A DNA stretch of 64,000 nucleotides from Fimbriimonadaceae bacterium (lineage in GTDB: Bacteria; Armatimonadota; Fimbriimonadia; Fimbriimonadales; Fimbriimonadaceae). Below are positions 26,198 to 35,159 of the stretch, one piece after another. The stretch spans positions 1 to 64,000 of the forward strand of contig JAHCHO010000006.1 in assembly GCA_026129685.1 (NCBI GenBank), in the 5' to 3' direction. Both the position numbers and the translations under genes were made by a program. The notes beneath the pieces were generated by a model. That model saw only the letters and a list, made by a program, of their open reading frames with translations, made no database searches and was not told the origin of the DNA. The number at the start of each line of letters is the position of its first letter. The first letter of the stretch is position 1.

Positions 26198-27193
26198 TCA
26201 AGGTTCGAACACGTACTTCACACCAAGGCCCTGGCGAAGTTCCTCGAACACCTTGGGACCGTCTTCCAGTGAGCGCCGGCCCGAAATGAGGGGTCCCAGA
26301 TCGAACGCCGGATCGAGCAACCACTCTCGCGCCCGTAAGACCGAGTCCGTCCCAAAGTGAAACGGGCTCAAAATCGTGATCTGGTCGTAATGCACCTTCT
26401 TCGTGTCGAAACAGGCCGACGTCCCCACCCGGCACCCGCCGAACAACATCGCCGTCCCCCCTCGAACCAAGAAGTCGAGCGTCCTCTCCCACACCTCGAC
26501 CGCTCCGGTGCACTCGATCGCATAGTCGAACCCCCGAAGGCGCTGGTCCTTCGGGTCGTACTTGGCCACCTGCGCGCCGAGTCGCTCCCCGATCTCCAAC
26601 CGGCGGGCGTTCCGGCCGGCGAGCGTCACCTCGCCAACCCCCAGGTGCCGCAGGGCCGCCACGAACATCAGGCCGATCGCCCCGGGGCCGATCACCAGGA
26701 TGCGGTCCTCCGGGCGAATCCGCAACATCGAGAGGCCCTGGATCACGCATGCGAGCGGTTCGAGCAGACTGGCCCGTTCGAACGACACCCCATCCGGCTT
26801 ATGGAACAGGTGGTGGGAGGCCACGCGCGCCGGGATCAGCAGGTACTCGGCATAGCTCCCCAGCACCTTGGTCGCCATGATGCTCTCGCACAGGTTTTCC
26901 TGACCCTTTCGACACCATCGGCACTGCTTGCAGGGGGCCGAATGGACGCCCATCACCCCATCGCCGCTCTTGAACGTCGCCCCTTCGCCGACCGAGACGA
27001 CCTCGCCGCTGTACTCGTGCCCAAACGTGCCCGGCATCGGTATCTGCGGGTGGCCGCGCAAATAGGCCTTCAGGTCGGTGCCGCAGGTCGTGGCCGCCCG
27101 CACCCGTAGCAGCACCTCTCCCGGACCGGGGTCCGGAACCCGCGTCTCGCGGAGAGTCACGCAACCGGGCCGTTCGAGGATCAGGGCTCGCAT
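26198..27193 (-). CDS. Zinc-dependent dehydrogenase (sorbitol/threonine dehydrogenase-like)
   Basis: The 331-residue medium-chain dehydrogenase has the catalytic zinc motif in TTCGTDLKAYLRG and FGHEYSGEVVSVGEGA, the structural-zinc cysteines CKQCRWCRKGQENLC and the cofactor loop VIGPGAIGLMFVAAL. ATG 27193 (MRALILERPG) fits the family; the frame is open 37 codons further upstream, into the region shared with the divergent SRPBCC gene. It forms an operon with the dehydrogenase that follows. The pairing recalls inositol or sugar-alcohol catabolic clusters, but no specific substrate can be given. Confidence 0.9.
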   Translation of the reverse strand: MRALILERPGCVTLRETRVPDPGPGEVLLRVRAATTCGTDLKAYLRGHPQIPMPGTFGHEYSGEVVSVGEGATFKSGDGVMGVHSAPCKQCRWCRKGQENLCESIMATKVLGSYAEYLLIPARVASHHLFHKPDGVSFERASLLEPLACVIQGLSMLRIRPEDRILVIGPGAIGLMFVAALRHLGVGEVTLAGRNARRLEIGERLGAQVAKYDPKDQRLRGFDYAIECTGAVEVWERTLDFLVRGGTAMLFGGCRVGTSACFDTKKVHYDQITILSPFHFGTDSVLRAREWLLDPAFDLGPLISGRRSLEDGPKVFEELRQGLGVKYVFEP

Positions 27194-27281
27194 GGGTTCG
27201 TTCGGGTTGGCTCCACGGGCGGGAGGTAGACTACACAGTATATCGGATTCCGATCCGGACGGCGAATCCGAGCTGCCCGTC

Positions 27282-27725
27282 ATGCCCATCGTCGCCAGTT
27301 CCATATGGATTGACGCCCCGCTTGAGATCGTCTACGAGATCGCCAAGGACAACGTTGCCTTCCCCGAGTTCATGTCCGACGTCAAATCCTTGACCGTCGT
27401 GGAGCGCGAGGGTTCGCGGGTCGTCAGCGACTGGGTCGGCCTCGTGCCCCAGTTCATGTTGAAGGTGCGGTGGCGTCAGGAGGACCTGTGGGACGACGAG
27501 AGCCATCGTTGCGAGTTCCGCCAGGTCTCCGGCGACTACGACCGTCTTTCCGGATTCTGGCGGTTCACCGAGGAGAACGGGGGCACCCGCTTCGTCTCCG
27601 AAGTCGACTACGAGTACAACGTCCCCGGCCTCGGCCCCCTTGTGAAGAAGGTGGTCCAGGGAATCGTCCAGAAGAACGTGGACAACGTTCTCGAGGCGAT
27701 CAAGCGCCGCGCCGAAGCCCGCTAA
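27282..27725 (+). CDS. SRPBCC/START-like lipid-binding protein (coenzyme Q-binding type)
   Basis: From ATG 27282 the 147-residue protein has the helix-grip pattern of polyketide cyclase/COQ10 proteins: PIVASSIWIDAPLEIVYEIA at the start, FPEFMSDVKSLTVVEREG, and a long C-terminal helix VKKVVQGIVQKNVDNVLEAI. Such proteins bind quinones or other hydrophobic ligands. It is divergent from the dehydrogenase pair, and its stop overlaps the convergent GH15 stop by 4 bases. The ligand is unknown; menaquinone is possible since the cell carries mqnC. Confidence 0.82.
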   Translation: MPIVASSIWIDAPLEIVYEIAKDNVAFPEFMSDVKSLTVVEREGSRVVSDWVGLVPQFMLKVRWRQEDLWDDESHRCEFRQVSGDYDRLSGFWRFTEENGGTRFVSEVDYEYNVPGLGPLVKKVVQGIVQKNVDNVLEAIKRRAEAR

Positions 27726-29587
27726 CGGGTACGCCACAATGCCGCCGTCCGCACCACCTCCGCGTGCGACCAAACCAGGGGTCCTACGCTCAGCGGCATC
27801 CCCGTGCGCGCGTCGAACTGCTCCGCCAGACCGCCCGTCTCGCCCGCTCGCGCCACCACCCACTCTAGCAAACCGATCGCTCGGTCGCGAAGACCGAACC
27901 GCAGATAGGACTGAGCAAGCCAGAGCGTCGTAATGACCCAGGGGTTCCCGGGCGCTTCTTCGGTGCGGCGAAAGTAATAGTCCCCCGGGTAACGCGCCAT
28001 CCCTCCGATCCCTGGCACCCAGAGCGCCTCCCGGAGGACCCCCGCCCGTTCCTCGCCGAGGGACTCCGGGCGAAGACCCAGCGAGGCGAGCATCAGGAGC
28101 GATGCGTCGGGCGTTGGGTCACCCTCGCTTCGCATCGGAACGCGCCCCTCGCCGAACCGGTGCGCCCAGCCTCGTTCGATCGCGTGCGCGGCGTCCTCGC
28201 ACTCTGCCGCCAGCGGCGCATCGTCCAACAGCACGGCAACCGTCCGCAACGCGGCGATCGTCGTCGCGACGGTGAAAGCGTGAACCCCGCGTCGTTCCTC
28301 CCAAAGGTCGTACCCCGGCGCCGGACTGCCGTCGGTTTCACGGTGGGAAAGTAGGAACCGTGCCAAGGGCCGCACCAGGGATTCGCCGACCTCGGCTCGG
28401 AACGCCGGATCCGGCTGGAGTCCGAGATGAGAACGAAGCGCGAGAAGGACAAGCGCCGATTCGTCCGGCTGAACGGGATCGGGAGCGTCCGGCCCGACGC
28501 CCCAGGGATGCCAGGTCGCTCCCAAGGTGCCGTCCACCCCGTACTTCTGCCAGAAGCCGCCCCTCGGCGAACGGGGCAACCGCGCGCAGAACTCGAAGAA
28601 CGCGCGCGATTCCGGGTGTGCGCCCACCTCGTCCAGGACCATCGCCACGAGGGCTCCGTCGCGAGGCCACACGTAGCCGTAGTGCGCACGAGCCGTGTCA
28701 AGGATGTCGTTGTCGTAAGCCGCGAGGATGCCGCCGTCGCGGTCGCAGAAGGCCCGGATCAGGAGGAGGCTCCGTCGCACCAGACCGTCAAAGCCTGGAA
28801 CACCGGTCTCCGGCACTCGCAGAACGCCCAGCCACTCTCGGTCACTGGCCAGGCGTCGCGCGATCAGACCCTCGGCGTCGGCAAACCGCTCTCCCCGAAG
28901 CGCCGCCGGCCAGTCCGGGCCCTCGATCGCCTGAATCACGAGGCTGGCGATCCTCGACTCGCCCGGTCCGAGTCGCATGCCGACCCCGATCGTCGCGTCC
29001 ACCGCTCCCTGCGCGATGGCGTGGCCGCTTAGTTCTCCGTCCTCCGCGTCTCGGTAGGTGCCCTGCCGATCGCCAAAGCCGCCTTCGCCACAAGCGTACA
29101 TCGGGACCGAACCGTCGGACGTCAGGATGATCGCGAGAGCGATTCGTTCCTTGAAGTGGATGACGCCTCCCAACCGCTCGTCCCATAGAACCGTATCGCC
29201 TACGTTCGTTTCGCGCAGGTTCAGATCTTCAGTAACGAACACTCGAATATCGCGCTCCGTGTCCCGCAAGTTGCGCACCGTCATCGTCCGGGCATAGAGG
29301 TCTTCCTCTCCCGCGACCGCCTCCCTCGTCTCGATCGCCACCCCAAGCCCGCGATGGGCGAGATGGACGCAACCCACCAGACCGTCCTGTTCGTACCGGA
29401 ACGCTCGTTCCCACCCGTCGGCGTCGCACCAAACCAACGTGCCGTCCGCCCAAACCCCCGTTCGGATCCGGGCGTCCCGCGCGTGGTCGAAACGTCCCAC
29501 TTTTGGGAACGTGAGTTCGCGAATGCGGTAGGCGGCGTCCACCCCGACGAAGAAGCGGCCGTTCGAGAACACGAGGGGGCGAGGCAT
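27722..29587 (-). CDS. GH15 glucoamylase-like glycoside hydrolase
   Basis: The 621-residue protein has an N-terminal super-beta-sandwich domain (1-260) and a C-terminal (alpha/alpha)6 barrel as in prokaryotic glucoamylases. Family signatures include HYGYVWPRDGALVAMVLDEV, PDESALVLLAL and YDLWEERRGVHAFTVAT, where the general-acid glutamate is expected. It probably releases glucose (or trehalose-derived glucose) from alpha-glucans. There is no signal peptide, so it likely acts on storage glycogen or imported maltodextrin. ATG 29587 fits; the open frame extends 81 codons upstream into the divergent gene. Confidence 0.88.
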   Translation of the reverse strand: MPRPLVFSNGRFFVGVDAAYRIRELTFPKVGRFDHARDARIRTGVWADGTLVWCDADGWERAFRYEQDGLVGCVHLAHRGLGVAIETREAVAGEEDLYARTMTVRNLRDTERDIRVFVTEDLNLRETNVGDTVLWDERLGGVIHFKERIALAIILTSDGSVPMYACGEGGFGDRQGTYRDAEDGELSGHAIAQGAVDATIGVGMRLGPGESRIASLVIQAIEGPDWPAALRGERFADAEGLIARRLASDREWLGVLRVPETGVPGFDGLVRRSLLLIRAFCDRDGGILAAYDNDILDTARAHYGYVWPRDGALVAMVLDEVGAHPESRAFFEFCARLPRSPRGGFWQKYGVDGTLGATWHPWGVGPDAPDPVQPDESALVLLALRSHLGLQPDPAFRAEVGESLVRPLARFLLSHRETDGSPAPGYDLWEERRGVHAFTVATTIAALRTVAVLLDDAPLAAECEDAAHAIERGWAHRFGEGRVPMRSEGDPTPDASLLMLASLGLRPESLGEERAGVLREALWVPGIGGMARYPGDYYFRRTEEAPGNPWVITTLWLAQSYLRFGLRDRAIGLLEWVVARAGETGGLAEQFDARTGMPLSVGPLVWSHAEVVRTAALWRTR

Positions 29588-29666
29588 CGCCCCGGATTGT
29601 AGCCGTCCGGACCGCCCGTCCCCCAACCCCGGGAAGTCGGGCCAAGAATCGTGCGATACTCTCTCC

Positions 29667-30269
29667 GTGTCGACGCCACATTCCGCCGGCAACCGGGGGC
29701 GCACGCTCGAATTGGAGGGCGTCACCTTCCAACACATCGCCGAACTTCTGCCCGATAGCGACCCGACCGGGCGGATCGACCGGTACACCGCCCATGACAA
29801 GTACCGGAACAGCAACGGGCTCGTCCTCAACCCCGAGGGCCTCGGGCCCTTCTGTCGGTTGCGCGTCCGTCACGCACCCAAAGCACCGGGGGTGTTCGCC
29901 CTGGTCCTGGAAGGACGCGTGGTGTTCCTCTCCAACACCGACGACCTTTACCACACCGTCAACCTTGAACTCGGTCTGATCGCCCCCCGAGCCTGCTACG
30001 AACGAGGCGACGAGAACGCTTGCCGCGTCAACAACCGCGTCCTGTTCGCCTCCGAGGAAGGTTCGAGCGTCTCCCTCTGGTTTCACCTCTCCTCCGCCGG
30101 GTCCATCGTGCTTCGTCGCATCCTTGCCGACATGGCGAATGCCGGTAGCCATCCGATCTGGAACCCGCCGCTGACCGTGATAACCGAGGGGGGCGGCTCG
30201 GGCGAGGAGCGACTCGCGCGCGCCCGGCTTCGTCTCGAAGCGGGTGACGAAGCCTCGGCGGGGTCGTAG
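29667..30269 (+). CDS. GIY-YIG-like domain protein (degenerate motif)
   Basis: A 200-residue protein starting at GTG 29667. Residues about 70-140 resemble a GIY-YIG nuclease-type domain seen in some restriction-linked proteins: GVFALVLEGRVVFLSNTDDL in the place of GIY/YIG, then LIAPRACYERGDENACRVNN and a strand SVSLWFH. The two motif tyrosines are replaced (GVF, VFLS), so activity is doubtful. The N-terminal part (LELEGVTFQHIAEL) may bind DNA or protein. It lies 24 bases before trpA on the same strand and may share its transcript. Confidence 0.55.
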   Translation: MSTPHSAGNRGRTLELEGVTFQHIAELLPDSDPTGRIDRYTAHDKYRNSNGLVLNPEGLGPFCRLRVRHAPKAPGVFALVLEGRVVFLSNTDDLYHTVNLELGLIAPRACYERGDENACRVNNRVLFASEEGSSVSLWFHLSSAGSIVLRRILADMANAGSHPIWNPPLTVITEGGGSGEERLARARLRLEAGDEASAGS

Positions 30270-30293
30270 GGCCATCGGTCACACTAAGGCCCC

Positions 30294-31085
30294 ATGAGCC
30301 GGATTGCGAGCACCTTCGCCGCCTTGCGCGCCCGGAACGAGCGCGCCCTCGTGCTCTACGTCACGGCGGGCGATCCCGAACTCGCCGAGTTGCCCGCCAT
30401 CGTGGACGCCCTCGTCGAGGGTGGCGCCGACCTCATCGAGATCGGACTCCCGTTCAGCGACCCGATCGCGGACGGCCCCACGATCCAGGCCGGCACCCAG
30501 CGGGCCCTCGACCGCGGTGTCACCCCGACGTCCGTCCTGCGAACCGTCGGCTCCCTGCGATCCGCCGTCCCCCTCGTGCTGATGGGATACTACAACCCGG
30601 TGCTCCGATTCGGCCACGACGCCTTCGCCAAGTCGGTCGCCGATGCCGGCTTCGACGCCACGATCGTGACCGACCTCACCGCCGAGGAAGCCGACGACTG
30701 GTTGCGCGCGTCGCGGGCCAATGGCCTGGACAACGTGTTGCTCGCCGCGCCCACGAGCACTGACGCTCGGCTCGACGAGGTCTGTCGACGTGCGACCGGC
30801 TTCGTGTACGCCGTCTCTCGCACCGGCGTCACCGGCGCGGGTCAAGAAGCGCCGATCGAGGTGCAGTTCCTGGTACGACGGCTGAAAGCCCGCACCCAAA
30901 CCCCCGTGTGCGTCGGGTTCGGCGTCTCCACCCCTGAACACGTCCGGATGGTGTGCGAGGTGGCGGACGGGGCGGTCGTCGGGAGTTGGCTCGTCCGGGC
31001 TCTTGCCGAATCCTGGTACGGAGGCGCGGGACGCGCCGATCTCGTCCGTCGTATTCGTGACCTGAAGGACGCCACCCGAGGATGA
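30294..31085 (+). CDS. trpA: Tryptophan synthase alpha chain
   Basis: TrpA cleaves indole-3-glycerol phosphate to indole, which tunnels to TrpB. The 263-residue TIM-barrel protein keeps catalytic E49 (LIEIGLPFSDPIADGP) and the second acid in IVTDLTAEEADDW, and the phosphate-binding VCVGFGVSTPEHV. ATG 30294. Unusually, trpB is not adjacent; an aminotransferase gene overlaps the trpA stop by 4 bases (ATGA), implying translational coupling. Confidence 0.95.
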   Translation: MSRIASTFAALRARNERALVLYVTAGDPELAELPAIVDALVEGGADLIEIGLPFSDPIADGPTIQAGTQRALDRGVTPTSVLRTVGSLRSAVPLVLMGYYNPVLRFGHDAFAKSVADAGFDATIVTDLTAEEADDWLRASRANGLDNVLLAAPTSTDARLDEVCRRATGFVYAVSRTGVTGAGQEAPIEVQFLVRRLKARTQTPVCVGFGVSTPEHVRMVCEVADGAVVGSWLVRALAESWYGGAGRADLVRRIRDLKDATRG

Positions 31086-32158
31086 TCCTCCTCACCCCCG
31101 GACCGTGCATGACGTCCGACACGGTTCGGCGAGCCGCCGGCCAACCGGACCTCAACCACCGCGACCCCGCGTTCGCCGAACTCCAGGCCGAGGTCAAGGC
31201 GCGCCTGCTTCGCGTCTACCCGGGACTCGAATCCTTCGTCCCGTGCCTGATCGGCGGTTCCGGGACCGCCGCCGTCGAAGCCATGGTCGCGTCGTGCGTT
31301 CGCGAGGGACCGGTCCTCGTGATCGAAAACGGCTACTACAGCGCCCGGATTCGCGAACTGCTCGAGGTCCATCGGATCCCCCACGACACCCTTTCCTACC
31401 CTTGGCTCGGCGCCTGGGACCTGAACGAAATCCGGCGAACCCTCGACCGCCGGCGTTACGAGGCCGTCGTCGCGACCCACCATGAGACGACCACCGGGAG
31501 GCTGAACCCGATCGAAGCCCTTGCCGATGCCGCGCGTCCCTCGGGTTGCCGAGTCCTCGTGGACGCGATGAGCAGCTTCGGGGCGGACCCGCTGTCACCG
31601 ATCGGTCTGTCGGCCATCGCCGCTTCCTCGAACAAGTGCCTTCACGGACTGCCGGGGGTGTCCTTCGTGTTCGTCGAACCGGGACTGGCCGAAGCGATGA
31701 GTCGGGGGACCGCCCGTACGTACTATCTGCACCTTCCGCGCTACTTCGGCGACCGCCCACCCATGACCCCGCCCGTATCGGCGTTGGCCGCCCTTCGGCA
31801 GGCCCTTCGGGAGATGCCGGAAGGTCAAGCGGCAAGCCGCCACCGCGACTATGCGCGTCGAGCCACCCTGATCCGCGCCGGACTCGACGACCTCGGCGCA
31901 ACCTTCGCCGTCCCGGAGGCGGAATCCTCCTGTGCCCTCGTCGTGCCCACCCTCCCGTCCGGTTACCGGCTCGATGTATGGTTGGCCGCGAACCGACGAC
32001 GGGGCTTCGCGCTGTATGAAACGAAGGGGGACTTGGCCACCGCGTACTACCAGGTCTCTCCAATGGGAGAGGTCCGCGACGACCAGATTCTGGCCTGGCT
32101 CGGGGCGGCCCGAGACCTCTATCGCGAGCCTCCGGACAGACCCACCCAATCTTTTTGA
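31082..32158 (+). CDS. Class V aminotransferase (PhnW/alanine-glyoxylate type)
   Basis: The 358-residue PLP enzyme begins with LLTPGPCMTSDTVRRA, the phosphate-binding GGSGTAAVEAMV, HHETTTGRLNPI and the PLP-binding K185 in SSNKCLHGLPGVSFVF. These features match 2-aminoethylphosphonate-pyruvate or alanine-glyoxylate/serine-pyruvate aminotransferases. SNKCLHG with GVSF leans toward the PhnW side, but no phosphonatase gene is nearby. It is coupled to trpA by a 4-base overlap. Specificity is uncertain. Confidence 0.88.
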   Translation: MILLTPGPCMTSDTVRRAAGQPDLNHRDPAFAELQAEVKARLLRVYPGLESFVPCLIGGSGTAAVEAMVASCVREGPVLVIENGYYSARIRELLEVHRIPHDTLSYPWLGAWDLNEIRRTLDRRRYEAVVATHHETTTGRLNPIEALADAARPSGCRVLVDAMSSFGADPLSPIGLSAIAASSNKCLHGLPGVSFVFVEPGLAEAMSRGTARTYYLHLPRYFGDRPPMTPPVSALAALRQALREMPEGQAASRHRDYARRATLIRAGLDDLGATFAVPEAESSCALVVPTLPSGYRLDVWLAANRRRGFALYETKGDLATAYYQVSPMGEVRDDQILAWLGAARDLYREPPDRPTQSF

Positions 32159-32177
32159 AAAAAGTCTGAAAAAGGCC

Positions 32178-32206
32178 TTGCGCTTTAGGGGAGGGCGTCG
32201 TACAAT
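32178..32206 (+). promoter_or_regulatory. Sigma70-like promoter of the first PEP-CTERM gene
   Basis: A -35-like TTGCGC (32178-32183), a 17-base spacer and a -10-like TACAAT (32201-32206) form the best housekeeping-type promoter seen in the window. It gives a leader of about 95 nt before the gene at 32307, whose aggagg site is at 32291-32296. Confidence 0.65.
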
Positions 32207-32306
32207 GGACACCGAGAGAACTCTCCGGTGACGGAAGGTCCGTTCAGCAGTGTTGGTTTCTGCGGCGGAACAAACCTTCGGCCAGGAGAGAGGAGGATAG
32301 TTGAAT

Positions 32307-33107
32307 ATGAACGCTTTCAAGAGAGGCGCTCTTGCCGCTGTTTGCGGTGTGAGTGCGTTGGTCGCCCAGGCTCAGCCCATCGTCTTGTACGACGCCACGT
32401 CGAACGTAACGCCGAACGACGCCATGTTCGGCTGGAACTACGCCAACCTTCCCCTCGGCTCTGCCCTTGTCACCGCCCCGAGCGGCAACGGTTTCACCCG
32501 GGTCAACACGAACGTCGATTACGGCGTCTACGCCGGGTACGGCATGGTCACCCCCGTCGCGCTGGACGCCACCGCCGGGTTCCGTGTCCGTTTCGACATG
32601 AGGGTTGTCAACGAGGATCATGGCGGACCGCTCGCCGACAAGGACGGTGACACGATCGCCGACCGAGCCGGTCTCAGCCTCATCATCCTCGACAACACCG
32701 CTCGAGGGGTCGAGATCGGCATCTGGGGCGACCGCATCTTCGCCCAGCAGGAAGTGCCCATCTTCACCTACCACAACGAGGATCACATGATGAACACCTC
32801 GGCTGCGGGGACGGGCATGGCGAACCTGACCCGTTACGACGTTCGCTTCGACGCGACCGACTATTTCGTTTCCGTCAACGGAACCGAGGTCCTCTCCGGG
32901 GCCAAGAAGGACTACTCCGCTTGGGTTGGTCCGATCGACCCTTACGAGACCCCGAACTTCCTCTTCTTTGGCGACGACACGACGTCTGCCCGTGGTGCGT
33001 TCGACATCAGCTATGCCGAGCTCGAGGTGGTCCCTGAGCCGGCGTCGTTCGGTGCCCTCGCCCTCGGTGCCATGGCGTTCTATCGTCGCCGCCGAAATCG
33101 ACGCTAA
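32307..33107 (+). CDS. PEP-CTERM sorting-domain protein
   Basis: The 266-residue exported protein has a signal peptide (MNAFKRGALAAVCGVSALVA) and a C-terminal PEP-CTERM tail: VPEPASFGALALGAMAF followed by the basic cluster YRRRRNRR. Such tails are cut by an exosortase and the protein is released to the surface, often with extracellular polysaccharide. The core is beta-rich with FRVRFDMRVVNEDHGG and looks like a concanavalin-type lectin/glucanase sandwich, but no catalytic residues are assigned. ATG 32307 lies 10 bases after aggagg; a TTG six bases earlier is less likely. A terminator follows. Confidence 0.8.
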   Translation: MNAFKRGALAAVCGVSALVAQAQPIVLYDATSNVTPNDAMFGWNYANLPLGSALVTAPSGNGFTRVNTNVDYGVYAGYGMVTPVALDATAGFRVRFDMRVVNEDHGGPLADKDGDTIADRAGLSLIILDNTARGVEIGIWGDRIFAQQEVPIFTYHNEDHMMNTSAAGTGMANLTRYDVRFDATDYFVSVNGTEVLSGAKKDYSAWVGPIDPYETPNFLFFGDDTTSARGAFDISYAELEVVPEPASFGALALGAMAFYRRRRNRR

Positions 33108-33165
33108 GAGTCTCTCCCGTCCCTGGTTGCGCGGGGACGGCCTCCACACACTTGTGCTATCGATT

Positions 33166-33197
33166 GGGCCCGTCTCGATACCGAGACGGGTCCCTTT
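33166..33197 (+). terminator. Terminator after the PEP-CTERM gene
   Basis: A stem of 9 bp (33169-33177 with 33182-33190) extended by ggg/ccc across a one-base bulge, with a 4-nt loop, is followed by TTT. It lies about 60 bases after the PEP-CTERM stop codon. Confidence 0.75.
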
Positions 33198-33233
33198 AGT
33201 CGTTTGCCCCTCCCTTCGGCTAGACTCAAAGTC

Positions 33234-33794
33234 ATGCCCCACGACCGCGCCGCCGCCTGGGAACTGCTCTGCGCCCATACCCCGAGCGAGTCCCTTCGCC
33301 GCCACTGCCTGTGCGTCGAATCGGCCATGCGATTCTACGCCGAGCGGCTCGGCGAAAACGCCGAGACATGGGGCGTCACCGGGCTGCTGCACGACTTCGA
33401 CTACGAGCAGCATCCCGACGAGCACCCCGCCTGGGGCATGCGGTTGCTCGAGGCGGAGGGTTGGGACCCGATGATCGTCCGCGCGATCGGATCCCACAAC
33501 GACGCGCTCGGCATCCCGCGCGAGACCGCGATGGAAAGGCACCTCTTCGCCTGTGACGAGTTGTGCGGCTTCCTCACCGCCGTCACTTACGTGCGGCCGA
33601 GCCGCGACGTCCGCGACGTGGAGGTCAAGAGCGTCCTCAAGAAGCTTAAGCAACCCGCCTTCGCCGCCGGCGTCCACCGGGACGAGGTCTACGAGGGGGC
33701 CGCCCAGATCGGCCTGCCCCTGGAAGACCACGTCGCCAACCTCCTCGCCGCCCTGTCGCGCGACGCCGAGTCGCTCGGCTTGGCGGGAGCGTAG
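33234..33794 (+). CDS. HD-domain hydrolase
   Basis: The 186-residue protein has the HD pattern: H24 (LRRHCLCVE), H53-D54 in [16 protein letters not shown] and a later SHNDALG. It matches stand-alone HD proteins that follow phosphohydrolase chemistry on nucleotides or related phosphoesters; substrate unknown. ATG 33234 gives a natural start ([17 protein letters not shown]). No signal peptide. Confidence 0.82.
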   Translation: MPHDRAAAWELLCAHTPSESLRRHCLCVESAMRFYAERLGENAETWGVTGLLHDFDYEQHPDEHPAWGMRLLEAEGWDPMIVRAIGSHNDALGIPRETAMERHLFACDELCGFLTAVTYVRPSRDVRDVEVKSVLKKLKQPAFAAGVHRDEVYEGAAQIGLPLEDHVANLLAALSRDAESLGLAGA

Positions 33795-33874
33795 GCGAAT
33801 CGGCATTCGCGCTTTGACCGGGCCTTTTGCCCCGCCCCATTGGCAGAAGGGTGTCGCTGCTGTACCGTGCGGCG

Positions 33875-35159
33875 ATGGGACGCGCGAACAACTGGTTGGC
33901 GCTTTGGACTCTCGCCCTCGCTTCGTTCGCGCTGGCGGACACGCGCCACGCGATCGACGTCGGTAACGGGCAGGTTTGGTGCGACTTGGTCGGGAAGACC
34001 GAACAAGAAGTCGTCTCCGGCACCAAGGTCGAGTTCGGCCTCCGCTTTGGGCACGTGCCGACGCGCCCGGGACAGAGCGGGGCGACGTGGTCGCACATGC
34101 GGCTCGCCAATGTGCACATCGAGATCGGCCCCTGGTCCGCGTTCCAGCAAGCGGGCCCGTACGGCGATGGCCTGTCGCCGTTACCGACCCAAGACTATCG
34201 CTTCGCCTCGACCTTCTTCTCGCACGGGTCGAGCATTGGCGTTCGCGTACGCGCAACCTTCCAACTGGGCATCCTCATGCCCCCGATCCCCCCTTCTACG
34301 GAGTGTTCCTTCCCGTCGCGTCGCAGCCGATGGACCGGACGTTCCTGCTCAATGACTACAACCGACTCCAGTTGCTGGGAACCGAGCGCGACGAGGCGAC
34401 GGGGGCGGTGGATTCGGTCTACACCGAGTTGGCGACATCGGGCTTGGCGCGGCCCAATCCTCGCTGGGCACCCACCAGGCGAGTCCGCCCGCCCCCGCGC
34501 TGAGCGAAACGAAGGCGGGGATTCTGGCGGGCAGCACCCTCTCGACCACCTTCGTGTCCACGACGCACGGCTACTACAACAGCCTTTCGCAGTCGGACCT
34601 CGCGGCGGTGGTCCCCTTCGTGCTCCTCGAGCCCGGCGAGGACTTGTACACCTACGTCGGCAACAAGACGTCGGCGCAACCACTTCACAACCTGGTCGCC
34701 GTTTGGTCCTGCAAGACCCTCGGCGGCGGCTCTTTGACCGCGCCGAGCGCCTTCCGGATTCTGGATCTCAACGGCGCGAACCCGCGCGTCAACTCGGCGT
34801 ATCTGGGATTCACCCAGTCCATCAGTCCGCAGCTGTTCGCGGGGTCGGCATGGGTTGGTGTCCCGGAAGGAGGCGAGCCCCCTCTCGGTACATCGAAGGA
34901 GAGCTTGGCCTTGAACATTCAGTCGTTCTTCTCGGCTCTGGCCAGTGGAAAGACCGTCGAAGAGGCAAAGGAAGCTGCGTTTACCGCATTTCCACCTATG
35001 TACTCACAGGGCGTCTGGAAGACGCTGGACATGGAGATCAAAGGGGATCGCCTTGCGACCCTTTGTTGTGTCTACTTACATGCGGCTGAGTTGGTAGTCC
35101 TCGACGGCAATCGCTCACTGGTCAACCGCTGGTGGGTAAGGCTACCCGTCGCACTCTAG
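33875..35159 (+). pseudogene. Secreted protein gene interrupted by two -1 frameshifts
   Basis: Three adjoining segments in different frames read as one secreted protein. Segment 1 (from ATG 33875) has a signal peptide (NNWLALWTLALASFALA) and stays in frame to a six-C run at 34288-34293. Segment 2 then reads FYGVFLPVASQPMDRTFLLN and onward to about 34445. Segment 3, from about 34446, reads through SETKAGILAGSTLSTTF and YNSLSQSDLAAVVPFVLLEP to the stop at 35159. Both shifts are consistent with single-base losses, one in a homopolymer, so either the gene is decaying or the assembly has errors. The C-terminal part (LNGANPRVNSAYLGFTQSI with AWVGVPEGG and FFSALASGKTVEEAKEAAF) resembles the end of caspase-like cysteine peptidase domains of the gingipain type; this is tentative. 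Confidence 0.65.

Noticed and set aside
29588-29830. N-terminal extension of the GH15 protein
   Set aside because: It is antisense to the start of the GIY-YIG-like gene and has no resemblance to GH15 N-termini; ATG 29587 fits.
32244-34256. A 670-codon open frame on the minus strand
   Set aside because: It crosses three plus-strand genes and a terminator; no protein family features.
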